A stretch of 64,000 nucleotides of DNA, taken from assembly GCF_000204195.1 (NCBI RefSeq), contig NZ_AFBG01000020.1, positions 62,001-126,000 of the forward strand, in the 5' to 3' direction. The translations under genes and the position numbers were made by a program. Shown here in pieces: positions 27,207 through 36,764 of the stretch. The notes beneath the pieces are model-generated. The model saw nothing but the letters and a program-made list of their open reading frames with translations. It did not search any database and was not told the origin of the DNA. Each line of letters starts with the position of its first letter. Position 1 is the stretch's first letter. This stretch comes from Acidovorax radicis N35 (GTDB lineage Bacteria; Pseudomonadota; Gammaproteobacteria; Burkholderiales; Burkholderiaceae_C).

Positions 27207-29375
27207 TTACCGCACGCGCATGCCGGGCGTGGCGCCGGGCCAGGGGTTGAGCACGTAGATGCCGGGGTTGGCTTTTTCGTCGCCATGGCTGGCGGCCAGG
27301 ACCATGCCTTCACTCACGCCAAACTTCATCTTGCGCGGGGCCAGGTTGGCCACCATCACCGTGTGTTTGCCGATCAGGTCTTCGGGCTTGTAAGCGCTGG
27401 CGATGCCGCTGAAGACGTTGCGCGTGCGGCCTTCGCCCACGTCCAGCGTCAGGCGCAGCAGCTTGGTCGATCCCTCCACGGCTTCGCAGTTCACGATCAG
27501 CGCAATGCGCAGGTCGATCTTGGTGAAGTCGTCGATGGTGATGGTGGGGGCCAGTTCTTCACCACCGGGTGCTGCTATGGTTTCAGTAGCTGCTGGCGCT
27601 TGTTCCGCCTGCGCTGGTGCCTCAAACAAGGCCTCAAGCTGCTCGGGGGTGACGCGCTGCATCAGGTGCTGGTAGGCGCCGATCCGCTCACCTGGCTGTA
27701 GGCATACATGGAGGACGTTCTGCGCAATGTCATTGTTTTCACCAAAGAGTTTGGAGACCGATTGGGCAGTGGCCGGTAGCACCGGCGCGAGACAGCGCGT
27801 GATAGCAGCAAAGGCATTCAACGAGTTTGAGAGCACTTGATGCAAGCGATCTCTATCCCCTGCTGGCTTGGCCAAATCCCAAGGCTTCTCATTTGCAATG
27901 TACCGATTCACTTCGTCGGCGAAAGCCATGATCAGCCGAATGGCGCGTCCGTATTCGCGCTGCTCGTAGTAGTGCGTTACGAGCTTACCTAGCCATTGGG
28001 CGCTAATCCGTTGGTCTGTAAGGACAACAGGGTGATCTGTTGGCGATGCTTGTAATTCAATGGCGCTGAGGTCCACAGTACCTACTTCGCCGTTGAAGTT
28101 CTTCTGAAGAAGCGTGACACATCGACTCGCAATGTTGACGTATTTGCCAATGAGGTCGCTATTCACGCGCGCCATGAAGTCTTCGGCATTGAAGTCAATG
28201 TCTTCATTGCGGGCAGACAACTTTGTGGCCAGGTAGTAGCGCAGCCACTCGGCGTTCATCCCCAGACTCAGGTACTTGAGCGGGTCCAGGCCGGTGCCAC
28301 GGCTCTTGCTCATCTTCTCGCCGTTGTTCACGGTCAAAAAGCCGTGCACGAACACGTTGTTGGGCGTTTTGCGGCCGCTGAAATGCAGCATCGCGGGCCA
28401 GAACAGCGTGTGGAACGTGACGATGTCCTTGCCGATGAAGTGGTACTGCTCGGTGTCGGCGGCGGCCATGTATTCGTCAAAGCTGCGCGTGTCGCCGTGC
28501 TTCGCCTTCGGCCCGCCCTTGTCGAACCAATTCTTGAGCGAGGCCAGATAGCCCACGGGCGCGTCGAGCCACACGTAGAAGTATTTGCCCGGTGCATCGG
28601 GGATCTCGATGCCGAAGTAGGGTGCGTCGCGGCTGATGTCCCAGTCGCCCAGGCCTTCGCTTTGTGTGCCGTCGGGGTTGGTGCGGACGGTGAACCATTC
28701 CTTGATCTTGTTGGCCACCTCGGGCTGGAGCTTGCCGTCCTGCGTCCACTTCTCCAGAAACTCCACGCAGCGCGGGTCCGACAGCTTGAAGAAGAAATGC
28801 TCGGAGTTCTTCAGCTCGGGCTTGGCGCCGGACAGGGCCGAGAACGGGTTGATGAGGTCGGTGGGTGCATAGACCGAGCCACACACCTCGCAGTTGTCGC
28901 CGTACTGGTCCTTGGCGTGGCACTTGGGGCACTCGCCCTTGATGTAGCGGTCGGGCAGGAACATGTTCTTCTCGGGGTCGAAGAACTGCTCGATGGTGCG
29001 CACCTCGATCAGCGAGCCATCCGCGCGGTCGCGCAGGTCGCGGTAGATCTGGCGGGCCAGGTCGTGGTTTTCGGGCGCATCGGTGCTGTGCCAGTTGTCA
29101 AAGCTGATGTGAAAACCATCAAGGTACTGCTTGCGGCCGGCGGCGATGTCGGCCACGAATTGCTGGGGCGTCTTGCCTGCTTTTTCGGCGGCAATCATGA
29201 TCGGCGCGCCGTGGGTGTCGTCCGCGCCCACGAAGTTCACCGCGTGGCCCTGCATTCGCTGGTACCGCACCCAGATGTCGGCCTGGATGTATTCCATGAT
29301 GTGGCCGATGTGGAAGTTGCCGTTGGCATACGGCAGGGCGGTGGTAACGAAGAGTTTGCGGGCGGATGACGTCAT
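27207..29375 (-). CDS. metG: Methionyl-tRNA synthetase
   Basis: The 722-residue class-I synthetase has HIGH (FHIGHIMEY), the zinc-knuckle cysteines ([18 protein letters not shown]), KMSKS ([11 protein letters not shown]), the helical anticodon-binding domain (about 390-545) and a C-terminal tRNA-binding EMAP/Trbp111-like domain (about 615-722). The linker before that last domain carries a remnant of an interspersed repeat. The anticodon domain is encoded by a block of about 50-52% GC, far below the flanks, suggesting recombination with a different allele. The gene is intact. Confidence 0.97.
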   Translation of the reverse strand: MTSSARKLFVTTALPYANGNFHIGHIMEYIQADIWVRYQRMQGHAVNFVGADDTHGAPIMIAAEKAGKTPQQFVADIAAGRKQYLDGFHISFDNWHSTDAPENHDLARQIYRDLRDRADGSLIEVRTIEQFFDPEKNMFLPDRYIKGECPKCHAKDQYGDNCEVCGSVYAPTDLINPFSALSGAKPELKNSEHFFFKLSDPRCVEFLEKWTQDGKLQPEVANKIKEWFTVRTNPDGTQSEGLGDWDISRDAPYFGIEIPDAPGKYFYVWLDAPVGYLASLKNWFDKGGPKAKHGDTRSFDEYMAAADTEQYHFIGKDIVTFHTLFWPAMLHFSGRKTPNNVFVHGFLTVNNGEKMSKSRGTGLDPLKYLSLGMNAEWLRYYLATKLSARNEDIDFNAEDFMARVNSDLIGKYVNIASRCVTLLQKNFNGEVGTVDLSAIELQASPTDHPVVLTDQRISAQWLGKLVTHYYEQREYGRAIRLIMAFADEVNRYIANEKPWDLAKPAGDRDRLHQVLSNSLNAFAAITRCLAPVLPATAQSVSKLFGENNDIAQNVLHVCLQPGERIGAYQHLMQRVTPEQLEALFEAPAQAEQAPAATETIAAPGGEELAPTITIDDFTKIDLRIALIVNCEAVEGSTKLLRLTLDVGEGRTRNVFSGIASAYKPEDLIGKHTVMVANLAPRKMKFGVSEGMVLAASHGDEKANPGIYVLNPWPGATPGMRVR
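27571..27605. repeat. GCTAT/GCGCTT repeat remnant inside metG, copy 4
   Basis: GCTGCTATGGTTTCAGTAGC followed by TGCTGGCGCTTGT is the left half of the interspersed repeat, read in-frame within the flexible linker before the C-terminal tRNA-binding domain of MetG. The AAGCGC right arm is missing. Confidence 0.5.
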
Positions 29376-29550
29376 GAAAAGCGGCTTTCTCAGGCGGAAC
29401 CCGTGATTTTAGGCGGTCGGCGGTGTCCTTGACCGCTGCGGCCGCTGCGTGGGCCCGGTCGGGTCGCCCAGGTGCCAATCAGGGCGTGCGCGCAGGCCAC
29501 CGATGGCGCCACAATGCCTCGCATTCCAACATGCAACGAGGAGATCACAA

Positions 29551-30717
29551 ATGGCCAGAACATGGGCGAAACGGGTGGGGTGGGGCGTTGGCGGCGCTGT
29601 GTTGGCGGTGGCCGCCTACCTGGCGGCGTGGCCGGTGCCCATCCAGCCGGTGGTCTGGAGCGCGCCTGCCGCGCCGGGCTACCAGGGTGTGCACGCACCC
29701 AACCAGCGCCTGGCCAAGCTGCAGATGATCGCCCTCAAGGGCGAGGTGGGGCCCGAGCACATCGCTTTTGGCAAGGACGGCAAGCTCTACACCACGGTGC
29801 TCAGCGGCAATATCCTGCGCATGAATGCCGATGGCTCGGGCCAGGAGGTGTTTGCCAACACCGGCGGGCGGGTGCTGGGCTTTGACTTTGATGCAGCAGG
29901 CAACCTGATTGCCGCCGATGCGGTCAAGGGCCTGTTGTCCATTGCGCCCGATGGCAAGGTCACCGTGCTGGCCGACAAGGTGGGCAACGACCCTATCCGC
30001 TATGCCGATGCGGTGGTGGTGGCCCAGAGCGGCAAGATGTACCTGAGCGACGCCTCCACGCGCTTTGCCCCCAAGGACTGGGGCGGTACCTTTGAAGCCA
30101 GCGTGCTCGACATCCTGGAGCAGGCCAGCACGGGCCGGGTGATCGAATACGACCCCGCCACCCGCACCACACGCGTGGTAGCCCGGGGCATCAGCTTTGC
30201 CAATGGCGTGGCGCTGAGCCAGGATGAAAAAGCCCTGTTCGTCAACGAAACCGGCAAATACCGCGTGTGGAAGATCGCGGTGGACGCGAACGACCTCGAC
30301 ATCAGCGAGGCCGATGCCAAGGTCAAGGCCCCCGCCGGCAGTCAGCCCACGCCCCAGGCCCGCGTGCTGCTGGACAACCTGCCCGGCTACCCCGACAACC
30401 TGATGCGTGGCATGGACGGCCGCATCTGGCTGGGCTTTGCCAAGCCGCGCGGCGCCGCCATCGACAACATGGCCGGGAAGCCCTGGCTGCGCAGCCTGAC
30501 GCTGCGCCTGCCGCGCGCGCTGTGGCCCATCCCCAAGCCCTACGGCCATGTGATCGCGTTCACCGACGACGGCAAGGTGGTGGCCGACCTGCAGGACCCG
30601 AGCGGCGCTTACCCCGAGACCACGGCGATCACCGAAACGGCGGACCGGCTGTATGTGCAGAGCCTGCACGCGCATGGCCTGGGCTGGTTGCCCAAGGATG
30701 TACTCAAGGGACAGTAG
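29551..30717 (+). CDS. SMP-30/strictosidine-synthase-like beta-propeller protein
   Basis: The 388-residue protein has an N-terminal membrane anchor or signal (VGWGVGGAVLAVAAYLAAW) followed by a six-bladed propeller of the SMP-30/gluconolactonase and strictosidine-synthase type (GPEHIAFGKDGKLYTT, FANGVALSQDEKALFVNET, YPDNLMRGMDGRIWLGF). The ATG at 29551 follows GAGGAG by seven bases. Relatives hydrolyse lactones or are uncharacterised periplasmic proteins. Substrate unknown. Confidence 0.85.
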   Translation: MARTWAKRVGWGVGGAVLAVAAYLAAWPVPIQPVVWSAPAAPGYQGVHAPNQRLAKLQMIALKGEVGPEHIAFGKDGKLYTTVLSGNILRMNADGSGQEVFANTGGRVLGFDFDAAGNLIAADAVKGLLSIAPDGKVTVLADKVGNDPIRYADAVVVAQSGKMYLSDASTRFAPKDWGGTFEASVLDILEQASTGRVIEYDPATRTTRVVARGISFANGVALSQDEKALFVNETGKYRVWKIAVDANDLDISEADAKVKAPAGSQPTPQARVLLDNLPGYPDNLMRGMDGRIWLGFAKPRGAAIDNMAGKPWLRSLTLRLPRALWPIPKPYGHVIAFTDDGKVVADLQDPSGAYPETTAITETADRLYVQSLHAHGLGWLPKDVLKGQ

Positions 30718-30759
30718 CGGTCTCTTGGTCGCCGCTGCCACGGTATGGCGCGCTGCCTG

Positions 30760-30786
30760 CAAGGCGCGAGGCGACCCAGGGGGGTG
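30760..30786. repeat. Stop-codon-associated G/C element, copy 2
   Basis: AAGGCGCGAGGCGACCCAGG followed by GGGGTGT resembles the right half of the element at 18384 (AAGGCGCGAAGCGACTCAGG). It lies immediately after the patatin-gene stop on the minus strand, in the gap between two convergent genes. Confidence 0.5.
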
Positions 30787-32043
30787 TCACGAATGCTCCC
30801 TCATCTGCACCTCGGCGCCGGTATCCGTCCAGCCGAAGAACCGGCACACCTCGGCCCGCATGGCCAAGGTGTCGGCCCGGCCCAGGGCCATCAGCTCCTT
30901 CGTGTAGCCCGACTCGAACAGCAGGTAGCTGGCCAGTGCGGCGCCGCGCACGTCGGCCATGTTGGAGGTCACGCCCAACGCGCCCAGCATGGCGCGCACG
31001 GGCCCAGGCAGGTCGCCCACATGGCGTGCTGCCACGGCATCGAGCCGTTGCGAGGGGGCAATCACCAGCAGCTCGATGGGGCGCAGCGCGCTGTGCAGGC
31101 GTTTTTCCTCGGGGATGAGCGACAGGGTCTGGTTGATGCGCTGCACGCGCTCCACGTCCACCGCCAGCGCGTCCAGAAAGATGTTGGACAGCGCGTGCCC
31201 CGCAATCTGCGCCAGCGTGGGGTAGGTGGCCGTGGGATTGGCGGCGGCATCGCCCTTGGGCTCGTGCATGCGGCCCGCGCCGATCACCAGAATTCGCTCT
31301 GCCCCCAGATGGATCGCAGGGGCAATGGGCGCCGACTGGCGCATGGAACCGTCACCAAAATACTCGATGTGGTCATCCACCTCGATGGCCTTGGCCGGAA
31401 AAATGAACGGAATGGCCGAGGACGCGAGCAGGTGCTCGTGCGTGATCCGGTCGCTGGCGGCCTTGCGTTGCGAGCGCACCCAGGGCTTGACGGGCGTGGC
31501 GGCTTCAAAAAAAGTGACATGTTCGCCCGAGCTGTAGCTCGACGCCGTCACGGCCAGCGCCGTGAGGTGGCCCTTGCGGATGAGCCCCGGCAGGCGCACC
31601 AGCGGCACCATCTTGACGAGCAGTTTCTCCAGCGGCGAGTTGTCCAGCAGCGAGCGCGGTCGCATGCGCCGCCAGCGCGCCAGTGCCCAGCCCATCGACA
31701 CCAGCGTGAGCCAGCGCGCGCCGCTGCGCATCACGCTGAGCGAGTCGGCGCCATAGACCTGGCTGGCGTGGAACTGGCGCCACACGCGGGCAATGCGGCG
31801 CACCGCGCGGTCGAAATTGTCGGCCCCGCAGGCCAGTGCCGCCGCGTTGATGGCGCCGGCGGAAGTGCCCGTGATGATGGGGAACGGGTTGGGCCCGCCG
31901 CCTTCTCCGCAGGCGTGGCGGATGTCGGCAATGGCCTCCAGCACGCCCACCTGGTAGGCGGCACGGGCGCCACCGCCGGTGAGCAGCAGGCCGGTAGGGG
32001 GGCGGTGGGAGGCAGGGGTATCGGAAGGGGCTGAGGGCGGCAT
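30787..32043 (-). CDS. Patatin-like phospholipase
   Basis: The 418-residue protein has the oxyanion motif GGGARAAYQVG, the serine motif GTSAG and the catalytic Asp in EYFGDGSMRQ (DGS), all of the patatin family. A long C-terminal domain of unknown function follows. It likely hydrolyses phospholipid acyl esters at the inner membrane or is secreted by an unknown route; no signal peptide is present. The ATG at 32043 is chosen since the sequence before it is not conserved-looking. Confidence 0.9.
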   Translation of the reverse strand: MPPSAPSDTPASHRPPTGLLLTGGGARAAYQVGVLEAIADIRHACGEGGGPNPFPIITGTSAGAINAAALACGADNFDRAVRRIARVWRQFHASQVYGADSLSVMRSGARWLTLVSMGWALARWRRMRPRSLLDNSPLEKLLVKMVPLVRLPGLIRKGHLTALAVTASSYSSGEHVTFFEAATPVKPWVRSQRKAASDRITHEHLLASSAIPFIFPAKAIEVDDHIEYFGDGSMRQSAPIAPAIHLGAERILVIGAGRMHEPKGDAAANPTATYPTLAQIAGHALSNIFLDALAVDVERVQRINQTLSLIPEEKRLHSALRPIELLVIAPSQRLDAVAARHVGDLPGPVRAMLGALGVTSNMADVRGAALASYLLFESGYTKELMALGRADTLAMRAEVCRFFGWTDTGAEVQMREHS

Positions 32044-32282
32044 GGGTGTTTGCTGGGTGGTGCCCCAAGTGTCGGGGGGCGGCCGCGAGCGTTTTATGTG
32101 GGAAAACCCGCATGGAGGAGGCCGGAGATCTCGCCGTTGCCGAGGGGCTTCAATCTTGCAAACCCCCACCGAAGGGTTGGGGACGAGCCTGTGTCGGGCT
32201 TCCTCGATTGCAGCGCGGGTGGGGCACGGGTTGCCTGCGCGGTGCCTGTGGCATGCTCATGAAGATCTTTTTTGGGGGCGGA

Positions 32283-32972
32283 TTGAACCAGCGCATCATC
32301 GTTTCGCTTGATTTCCCTGCGGCTGCGTCCGCAGCCGACCTAGTCCGGAAGCTGGGCCCCGCCGCGTCTTTCTACAAGGTGGGCTTGCAGTTGCTCACGG
32401 CGGCAGGCCCTTCCTTTGTCCGCGAGCTGGTGGACGCCGGGAAGCGGGTTTTTTTGGACCTCAAGCTGTTTGAAATCCCAAGCTCGGTGGCTGCCGCCGT
32501 TGCTGCGACCGGGGAGTTGGGCGTTTCCCTGGTGACGGTTCATGCTTCGGCAGGATCTGCGGTGCTGGAAGCTGCCGTGGCGTCTGCGGCGCACTTCCCC
32601 GGGCTCAAAGTGCTCGCACTGACCGTCATCACCAGTATGGACGACGAGGCGCTGCGCGAAGTGGGCGTGGTATCGACAGTGCCAGAACAGGTGCTGCGCC
32701 TTGCGCTCCTTGCCCAAGCAGCAGGCTGCCATGGCGTAGTCGCATCGCCACTGGAAGCCAGGCTCCTGCGCAACACATTGCCGCAGGAGATGCTGATCGT
32801 CACGCCCGGCATACAGCCGTTGGAGTTTGCCAAAGGCGACCACGCCCGCTTCACCACCGCAGCGCAGGTCATCGAGGCTGGTGCAACGCATGTGGTGGTT
32901 GGCCGGCCGATATCACGCGCTTTGAACCCTGCCATTTCTTTTGCCGCCCTGTGCGCAGAACTGGACGGTTGA
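32283..32972 (+). CDS. Orotidine 5'-phosphate decarboxylase-like protein (type 1), altered active site
   Basis: The 229-residue TIM barrel has QRIIVSLDFP, FYKVGLQL, FLDLKLFEIPS, LTVITSMDD, LIVTPGIQP and VVVGRPISRA, all type-1 OMP decarboxylase (PyrF) blocks. In the catalytic DxKxxD motif the last Asp is Glu (DLKLFE), and TPGIRP reads TPGIQP. Beta-proteobacteria usually carry the longer type-2 PyrF, so this may be a second, acquired copy or a paralogue with another substrate. I chose TTG at 32283 (MNQRIIVS) by family alignment; ATG at 32253 or 32259 adds 10 or 8 residues. Confidence 0.75.
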   Translation: MNQRIIVSLDFPAAASAADLVRKLGPAASFYKVGLQLLTAAGPSFVRELVDAGKRVFLDLKLFEIPSSVAAAVAATGELGVSLVTVHASAGSAVLEAAVASAAHFPGLKVLALTVITSMDDEALREVGVVSTVPEQVLRLALLAQAAGCHGVVASPLEARLLRNTLPQEMLIVTPGIQPLEFAKGDHARFTTAAQVIEAGATHVVVGRPISRALNPAISFAALCAELDG

Positions 32973-33058
32973 AACCGTGGCCCAGGGAGGGCCGGCTCGT
33001 CGCCTTTTGACTTCACTGCGGTGATTCAGCGGGGCTGCGGGCCTTGAAACATAGCTAC

Positions 33059-33640
33059 CTAGCCTTGGCGCAGCAGAAGCTGCGCCACAGCATCGCCCTG
33101 CAGCACCACGATGGTGTGTTCGCCAGCAAACGCCCGGGCGGTGTCGCTGACCTGCCCCAGGGCTGCCACATAGACGCCCGCCTGGGCATCGCTGGCCACC
33201 ATGGCCGCGTGCAGTTCGCGCAAGGGCTCCACGCCGTGGGTGGCAGCCTTCCAGCGCTTGGCGCTCACCAGCGTGGTCTTGCCGCCCAGGGTCAGGCGCA
33301 TGTCGGCCCCGGCGTTGTTGCCGTTGATCCGCTCCACGGTGTAGCCCGCCCGGGTCCAGGCGGATGCCAGGGTGTCGGCAAAGCTGCGCCAGGGCATGCT
33401 GCCCACGGCCTCCAGCATCTCGGCAACCCTGGCAGGGTTGGGGGCGCGCAGTTGTTTCCAGGCAGCAATGCAGCCGACCACAAAGATGGGGAAACCCGCC
33501 AGCGCACCCACCGCAAAGTATTCCTTGGGCAGCAGCGCACCTGCGGCCAGGACGATGAGGCCGACCACCACAAAGCTGACCCACCATGGCGAGCGCAGCA
33601 GCATGGCAAACAGGGATTTCTCGGCCATCTTGAATTTCAC
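33059..33640 (-). CDS. Membrane-anchored Mrr-like restriction-endonuclease-fold protein
   Basis: The 193-residue protein has two membrane helices (about residues 17-60) followed by an Mrr_cat-type domain (about 80-193: FADTLASAWTRAGYTVERI, NNAGADMRLTL, TTLVSAKRWK). The metal-binding Asp is present, but the usual (Q/E)xK reads SxK. The GTG at 33640 has AAGGA five bases upstream; an ATG at 33628 is the alternative. No methylase or specificity gene adjoins, so this is not a standard restriction system. Role unknown. Confidence 0.75.
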   Translation of the reverse strand: MKFKMAEKSLFAMLLRSPWWVSFVVVGLIVLAAGALLPKEYFAVGALAGFPIFVVGCIAAWKQLRAPNPARVAEMLEAVGSMPWRSFADTLASAWTRAGYTVERINGNNAGADMRLTLGGKTTLVSAKRWKAATHGVEPLRELHAAMVASDAQAGVYVAALGQVSDTARAFAGEHTIVVLQGDAVAQLLLRQG

Positions 33641-33770
33641 GGGGGTCCTTTTCGTTCGGTTTCACGGGTTGCCGCCGCTGTAGAGCCAGGGACAGAGCGA
33701 GCGCATTGTCCTTCAGCTGAAGGGGCCTGCGCCTTCGGAATAGACTACCCGCCCCACAGGAGCTATTTGC

Positions 33771-34862
33771 ATGTCAGTCACCGAACAGGGCCTTTTGGCC
33801 GCACTTTCCAGCGTGCTGGACCCCCACACGGCCAAGGATTTCGTCAGCACCCGCGCCCTGCGCAACCTGCAGATCACCGGTGGCGATGTGGCCTTTGACG
33901 TGGAACTGGGCTACCCCGCCAAGAGCCTGGTGCCCGAGCTGCGCCGCAGCCTGGTGGCCGCCGCCAAGGGCGTGGCGGGGGTCGAGAACGTGTCGGTCAA
34001 CATCACCACCAAGGTCATCGCCCACGCCGTGCAGCGCGGCGTGCAGCTCTTGCCCCAGGTCAAGAACATCATCGCCGTGGCCTCGGGCAAGGGCGGTGTG
34101 GGCAAGAGCACCACCGCCGCCAACCTGGCCCTGGCCCTGGCTGCCGAGGGCGCCAGCGTGGGCGTGCTGGACGCCGACATCTACGGCCCGAGCCAGCCCA
34201 TGATGCTGGGCATCAACCGCCGCCCGGAGAGCGACGACGGCAAGACCATGGAGCCGCTGGAGAACTATGGCGTGCAGGTCATGTCCATCGGCTTCCTGGT
34301 GGACCAGGACGAAGCCATGATCTGGCGCGGCCCCATGGCCACGCAGGCGCTGGAGCAGCTGCTGCGCCAGACCAACTGGAAGGATCTGGACTACCTCATC
34401 ATCGACATGCCGCCCGGCACCGGCGACATCCAGCTCACCCTATCCCAGCGTGTGCCCATGACCGGCGCGGTGATCGTGACCACGCCGCAGGACATCGCCC
34501 TGCTGGACGCCAAGAAGGGCATCAAGATGTTCGAGAAGGTGGGTGTGCCCATCCTGGGCATCGTCGAGAACATGGCAGCCCACGTGTGCAGCAACTGCGG
34601 CCACGTGGAACACATCTTTGGCGCCGATGGCGGCAAGAAGATGGCAGCCGAATACAACATGGACTACCTGGGCGCGCTGCCGCTGGACATGAGCATCCGC
34701 CTGCAGGCCGACAGCGGCAAGCCCACCGTGGTGGCCGACCCGGATGGGGACGTGGCCAAGATCTACAAGAAGGTGGCGCGCGACGTGGCGGTGAAGATCG
34801 CCCAGCAGGCCAAGGACTTCTCCAACAAGTTCCCCACCATCTCGATCAGCAAGAACACCTGA
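33771..34862 (+). CDS. apbC: Iron-sulfur cluster carrier protein ApbC/Mrp
   Basis: The 363-residue P-loop ATPase has an N-terminal MIP18/DUF59 domain (about 1-95), the deviant Walker A GKGGVGKST, DMPPGTGD and the C-terminal cluster site VCSNCGH (CxxC). It delivers Fe-S clusters to apo-proteins, of which the downstream formate dehydrogenases contain many. AGGAG precedes the start. The next gene, a LysR regulator, begins 25 bases downstream. Confidence 0.95.
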   Translation: MSVTEQGLLAALSSVLDPHTAKDFVSTRALRNLQITGGDVAFDVELGYPAKSLVPELRRSLVAAAKGVAGVENVSVNITTKVIAHAVQRGVQLLPQVKNIIAVASGKGGVGKSTTAANLALALAAEGASVGVLDADIYGPSQPMMLGINRRPESDDGKTMEPLENYGVQVMSIGFLVDQDEAMIWRGPMATQALEQLLRQTNWKDLDYLIIDMPPGTGDIQLTLSQRVPMTGAVIVTTPQDIALLDAKKGIKMFEKVGVPILGIVENMAAHVCSNCGHVEHIFGADGGKKMAAEYNMDYLGALPLDMSIRLQADSGKPTVVADPDGDVAKIYKKVARDVAVKIAQQAKDFSNKFPTISISKNT

Positions 34863-34887
34863 TCCTCCTGACCTGCCGCACTGCGCC

Positions 34888-35841
34888 ATGAATCTGCTCG
34901 CGTCCCTGCGCTACCTGGTGGCGCTGCACGAGCACCGGCACTTTGGCCGGGCGGCGCAGGCCTGCCACATCACGCAGCCTGCGCTCTCCAACGCGCTGCG
35001 CGCGCTGGAAAAGGAGTTTGGCGTGGTGGTGGTGCGCCGGGGCCGCAGCTTTGAGGGCTTCACGCCCGAGGGCGAGCGGGTGCTGGCCTCGGCCCAGCGC
35101 ATGCTGCATGAGCACCAGGTGCTGCAGCAGGACCTCTCCAGCGACGCCGCCCACCCACGCGGCACGCTGCGCCTGGGCGCTGTGCCCACGGCCATGCCCA
35201 TCCTGGCGCGGTTTGCGGCGCAGTTGCAGGCGCGGCACCCGGGTATCGTGCCGGTGGCGCTGTCGATGAGTTCGCAGGCCATCGAAGCGGGGCTGGAGAG
35301 CATTTCACTCGACCTTGCGCTGGGCTACACCGAGCGCATGCCGGCACGCGGCGGCCAGCTGCGGGCTTGGCCGCAGTACGTGGAGCACTACTTCCTGCTG
35401 CGCCGGGCCGACAGCCTCCAAGGCCGCGGCCTGCAGATCGGCCAGCCCATCGGTTGGGCCGAGGCGGCCGCCCAGCCGCTGTGCCTGCTCACGCCCGAGA
35501 TGCACAACCGCAGCCTGGTCGACGGCGCTTTTCGCAGTGCGGGCGCCACGGTGCTGCCGGCCATGGAGACCGATTCGGTGCTGACCCTGGCCCTCTCCGT
35601 GGTGGCGGGCAACCTGTGTAGCGTGCTGCCCGGCGCGTTGGTGGATGCCGTGCGCGGCCACGATGGGCTGGAGGCCTTGCCGCTTGTCGGGCCAGTGCTT
35701 ACCACGCCCATCGGTTTCATGTCGCACCGCCAGGTGCAGCCCACGCGGGCGCTGGATGCGGCGCTGGCCCTGGCGCAGGACACGGACTGGCTGCAGCACG
35801 CCACAGCACACAGCGGGTTGCTGACGGCTTCCCAGCGATAG
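34888..35841 (+). CDS. LysR-family regulator, possibly of formate dehydrogenase genes
   Basis: The 317-residue regulator has an N-terminal winged helix (FGRAAQACHITQPALSNALRALE) and a periplasmic-binding-like effector domain (about 90-300). It follows apbC by 25 bases. FdsR, a LysR protein, controls the fds operon in Cupriavidus, and this gene lies 1.7 kb from an fds operon in this window. A shared dyad upstream of both formate dehydrogenase units would be its natural target. The assignment is inference; OxyR- or other LysR roles are not excluded. Confidence 0.88.
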   Translation: MNLLASLRYLVALHEHRHFGRAAQACHITQPALSNALRALEKEFGVVVVRRGRSFEGFTPEGERVLASAQRMLHEHQVLQQDLSSDAAHPRGTLRLGAVPTAMPILARFAAQLQARHPGIVPVALSMSSQAIEAGLESISLDLALGYTERMPARGGQLRAWPQYVEHYFLLRRADSLQGRGLQIGQPIGWAEAAAQPLCLLTPEMHNRSLVDGAFRSAGATVLPAMETDSVLTLALSVVAGNLCSVLPGALVDAVRGHDGLEALPLVGPVLTTPIGFMSHRQVQPTRALDAALALAQDTDWLQHATAHSGLLTASQR

Positions 35842-35907
35842 GGCGATAGGCAAAGCGCCCCCGCAGGCCAAAGTAGTTTCACCCGCCGGTTCAGCGGACC
35901 GCCACAG

Positions 35908-36306
35908 TCAGGGCTCGTTGAATGAAGGCACGCTGCGCACACCCATGCCCACCGTCGCCGCGATGACCAGGAAAAAAGGCCATAGGTACAGGCTGGTGAC
36001 GTTGCCAAAGCGGGTGACGCTGTAAATCAGAAACAGCGCGGACAAGGCCACCAGTTGCGCAACGATGTATTTGGCGAGCGCGCCATTGTTCGGCTGGATG
36101 AACAGGTAAATGAGCGCCACCACCATGAGCCCATAGGCGGTGGTCACCGAATGCCAGGCCACCTCTGCAACCGCCCGAATGCCCGGCGGCAACGAGCTTT
36201 CTTGAACCGGTGCATTCAGTTGCGGGCTGCCCACGAAGATTTGCATCCCCATCATGAACAAACACAGCGTTGCTGCGGCCAAGTACCAGTAGTTGAGCTT
36301 TCGCAC
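35908..36306 (-). CDS. Small four-helix membrane protein, unknown
   Basis: The 132-residue product has four predicted membrane helices (NYWYLAAATLCLFMMGMQ, HSVTTAYGLMVVALIYLFI, YIVAQLVALSALFLIYSV, YLWPFFLVIAATVGMGV). GTG at 36306 has AAAGGA six bases upstream. An ATG at 36327 overlaps the stop of the DUF4345 gene as ATGA and is the alternative. It is probably co-transcribed with that gene and under the same TetR operator. I do not recognise the family. Confidence 0.75.
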   Translation of the reverse strand: MRKLNYWYLAAATLCLFMMGMQIFVGSPQLNAPVQESSLPPGIRAVAEVAWHSVTTAYGLMVVALIYLFIQPNNGALAKYIVAQLVALSALFLIYSVTRFGNVTSLYLWPFFLVIAATVGMGVRSVPSFNEP

Positions 36307-36323
36307 AGGATTTCCTTTGGGTG

Positions 36324-36722
36324 TCATTGAACGGCCGATTGCGCAGCCACGTGGCGCTGCCAGGCGATGAAGGCGGGGGCGCCTACCAGTTCCAGCACCG
36401 TGAAGCCGATGAAAGGCGCGGGCGGAAGTCCGACGAAGGCCATCGACAGCGCCCGCCCCACGCCGCCCAGAAACACCGCGCCCCACAGCACGGCAAACAA
36501 CCGGCCTTCGTGCTCGATGCGGGGCAGCAGCGACCACATCGCCAGGCCCAGGGCCAGCCACACGCCACCAAAAAAGCGCAGGTTGCCGTCGAGCAGGGCA
36601 TCACGCGGCAGGCCGCTCGTGTGGTAGATCGGGTCGTCGATGCCCATCATCGTCAGCACGCCAGTGGCGACCGGGATCAACGCCATCACAGCGGTGGTGG
36701 CTTGGAGCAGGCGTCGGGTCAT
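36324..36722 (-). CDS. DUF4345-family membrane protein
   Basis: The 132-residue protein has four membrane helices with DGNLRFFGGVWLALGLAM and LGGVGRALSMAFVGLP, characteristic of DUF4345. It is divergent from a TetR gene, with a perfect operator-like palindrome in the 68-base gap, so the two-gene membrane unit is probably its target. Function unknown. Confidence 0.82.
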   Translation of the reverse strand: MTRRLLQATTAVMALIPVATGVLTMMGIDDPIYHTSGLPRDALLDGNLRFFGGVWLALGLAMWSLLPRIEHEGRLFAVLWGAVFLGGVGRALSMAFVGLPPAPFIGFTVLELVGAPAFIAWQRHVAAQSAVQ

Positions 36723-36764
36723 GGTGATCTTTACGGTGTCAGGATTGACGCATTGTCGAGATGT

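Noticed and set aside
33059..33640. Restriction-modification system.
   Set aside because: No methylase, specificity or helicase gene is near, and the motif is altered; it stands alone between metabolic genes.
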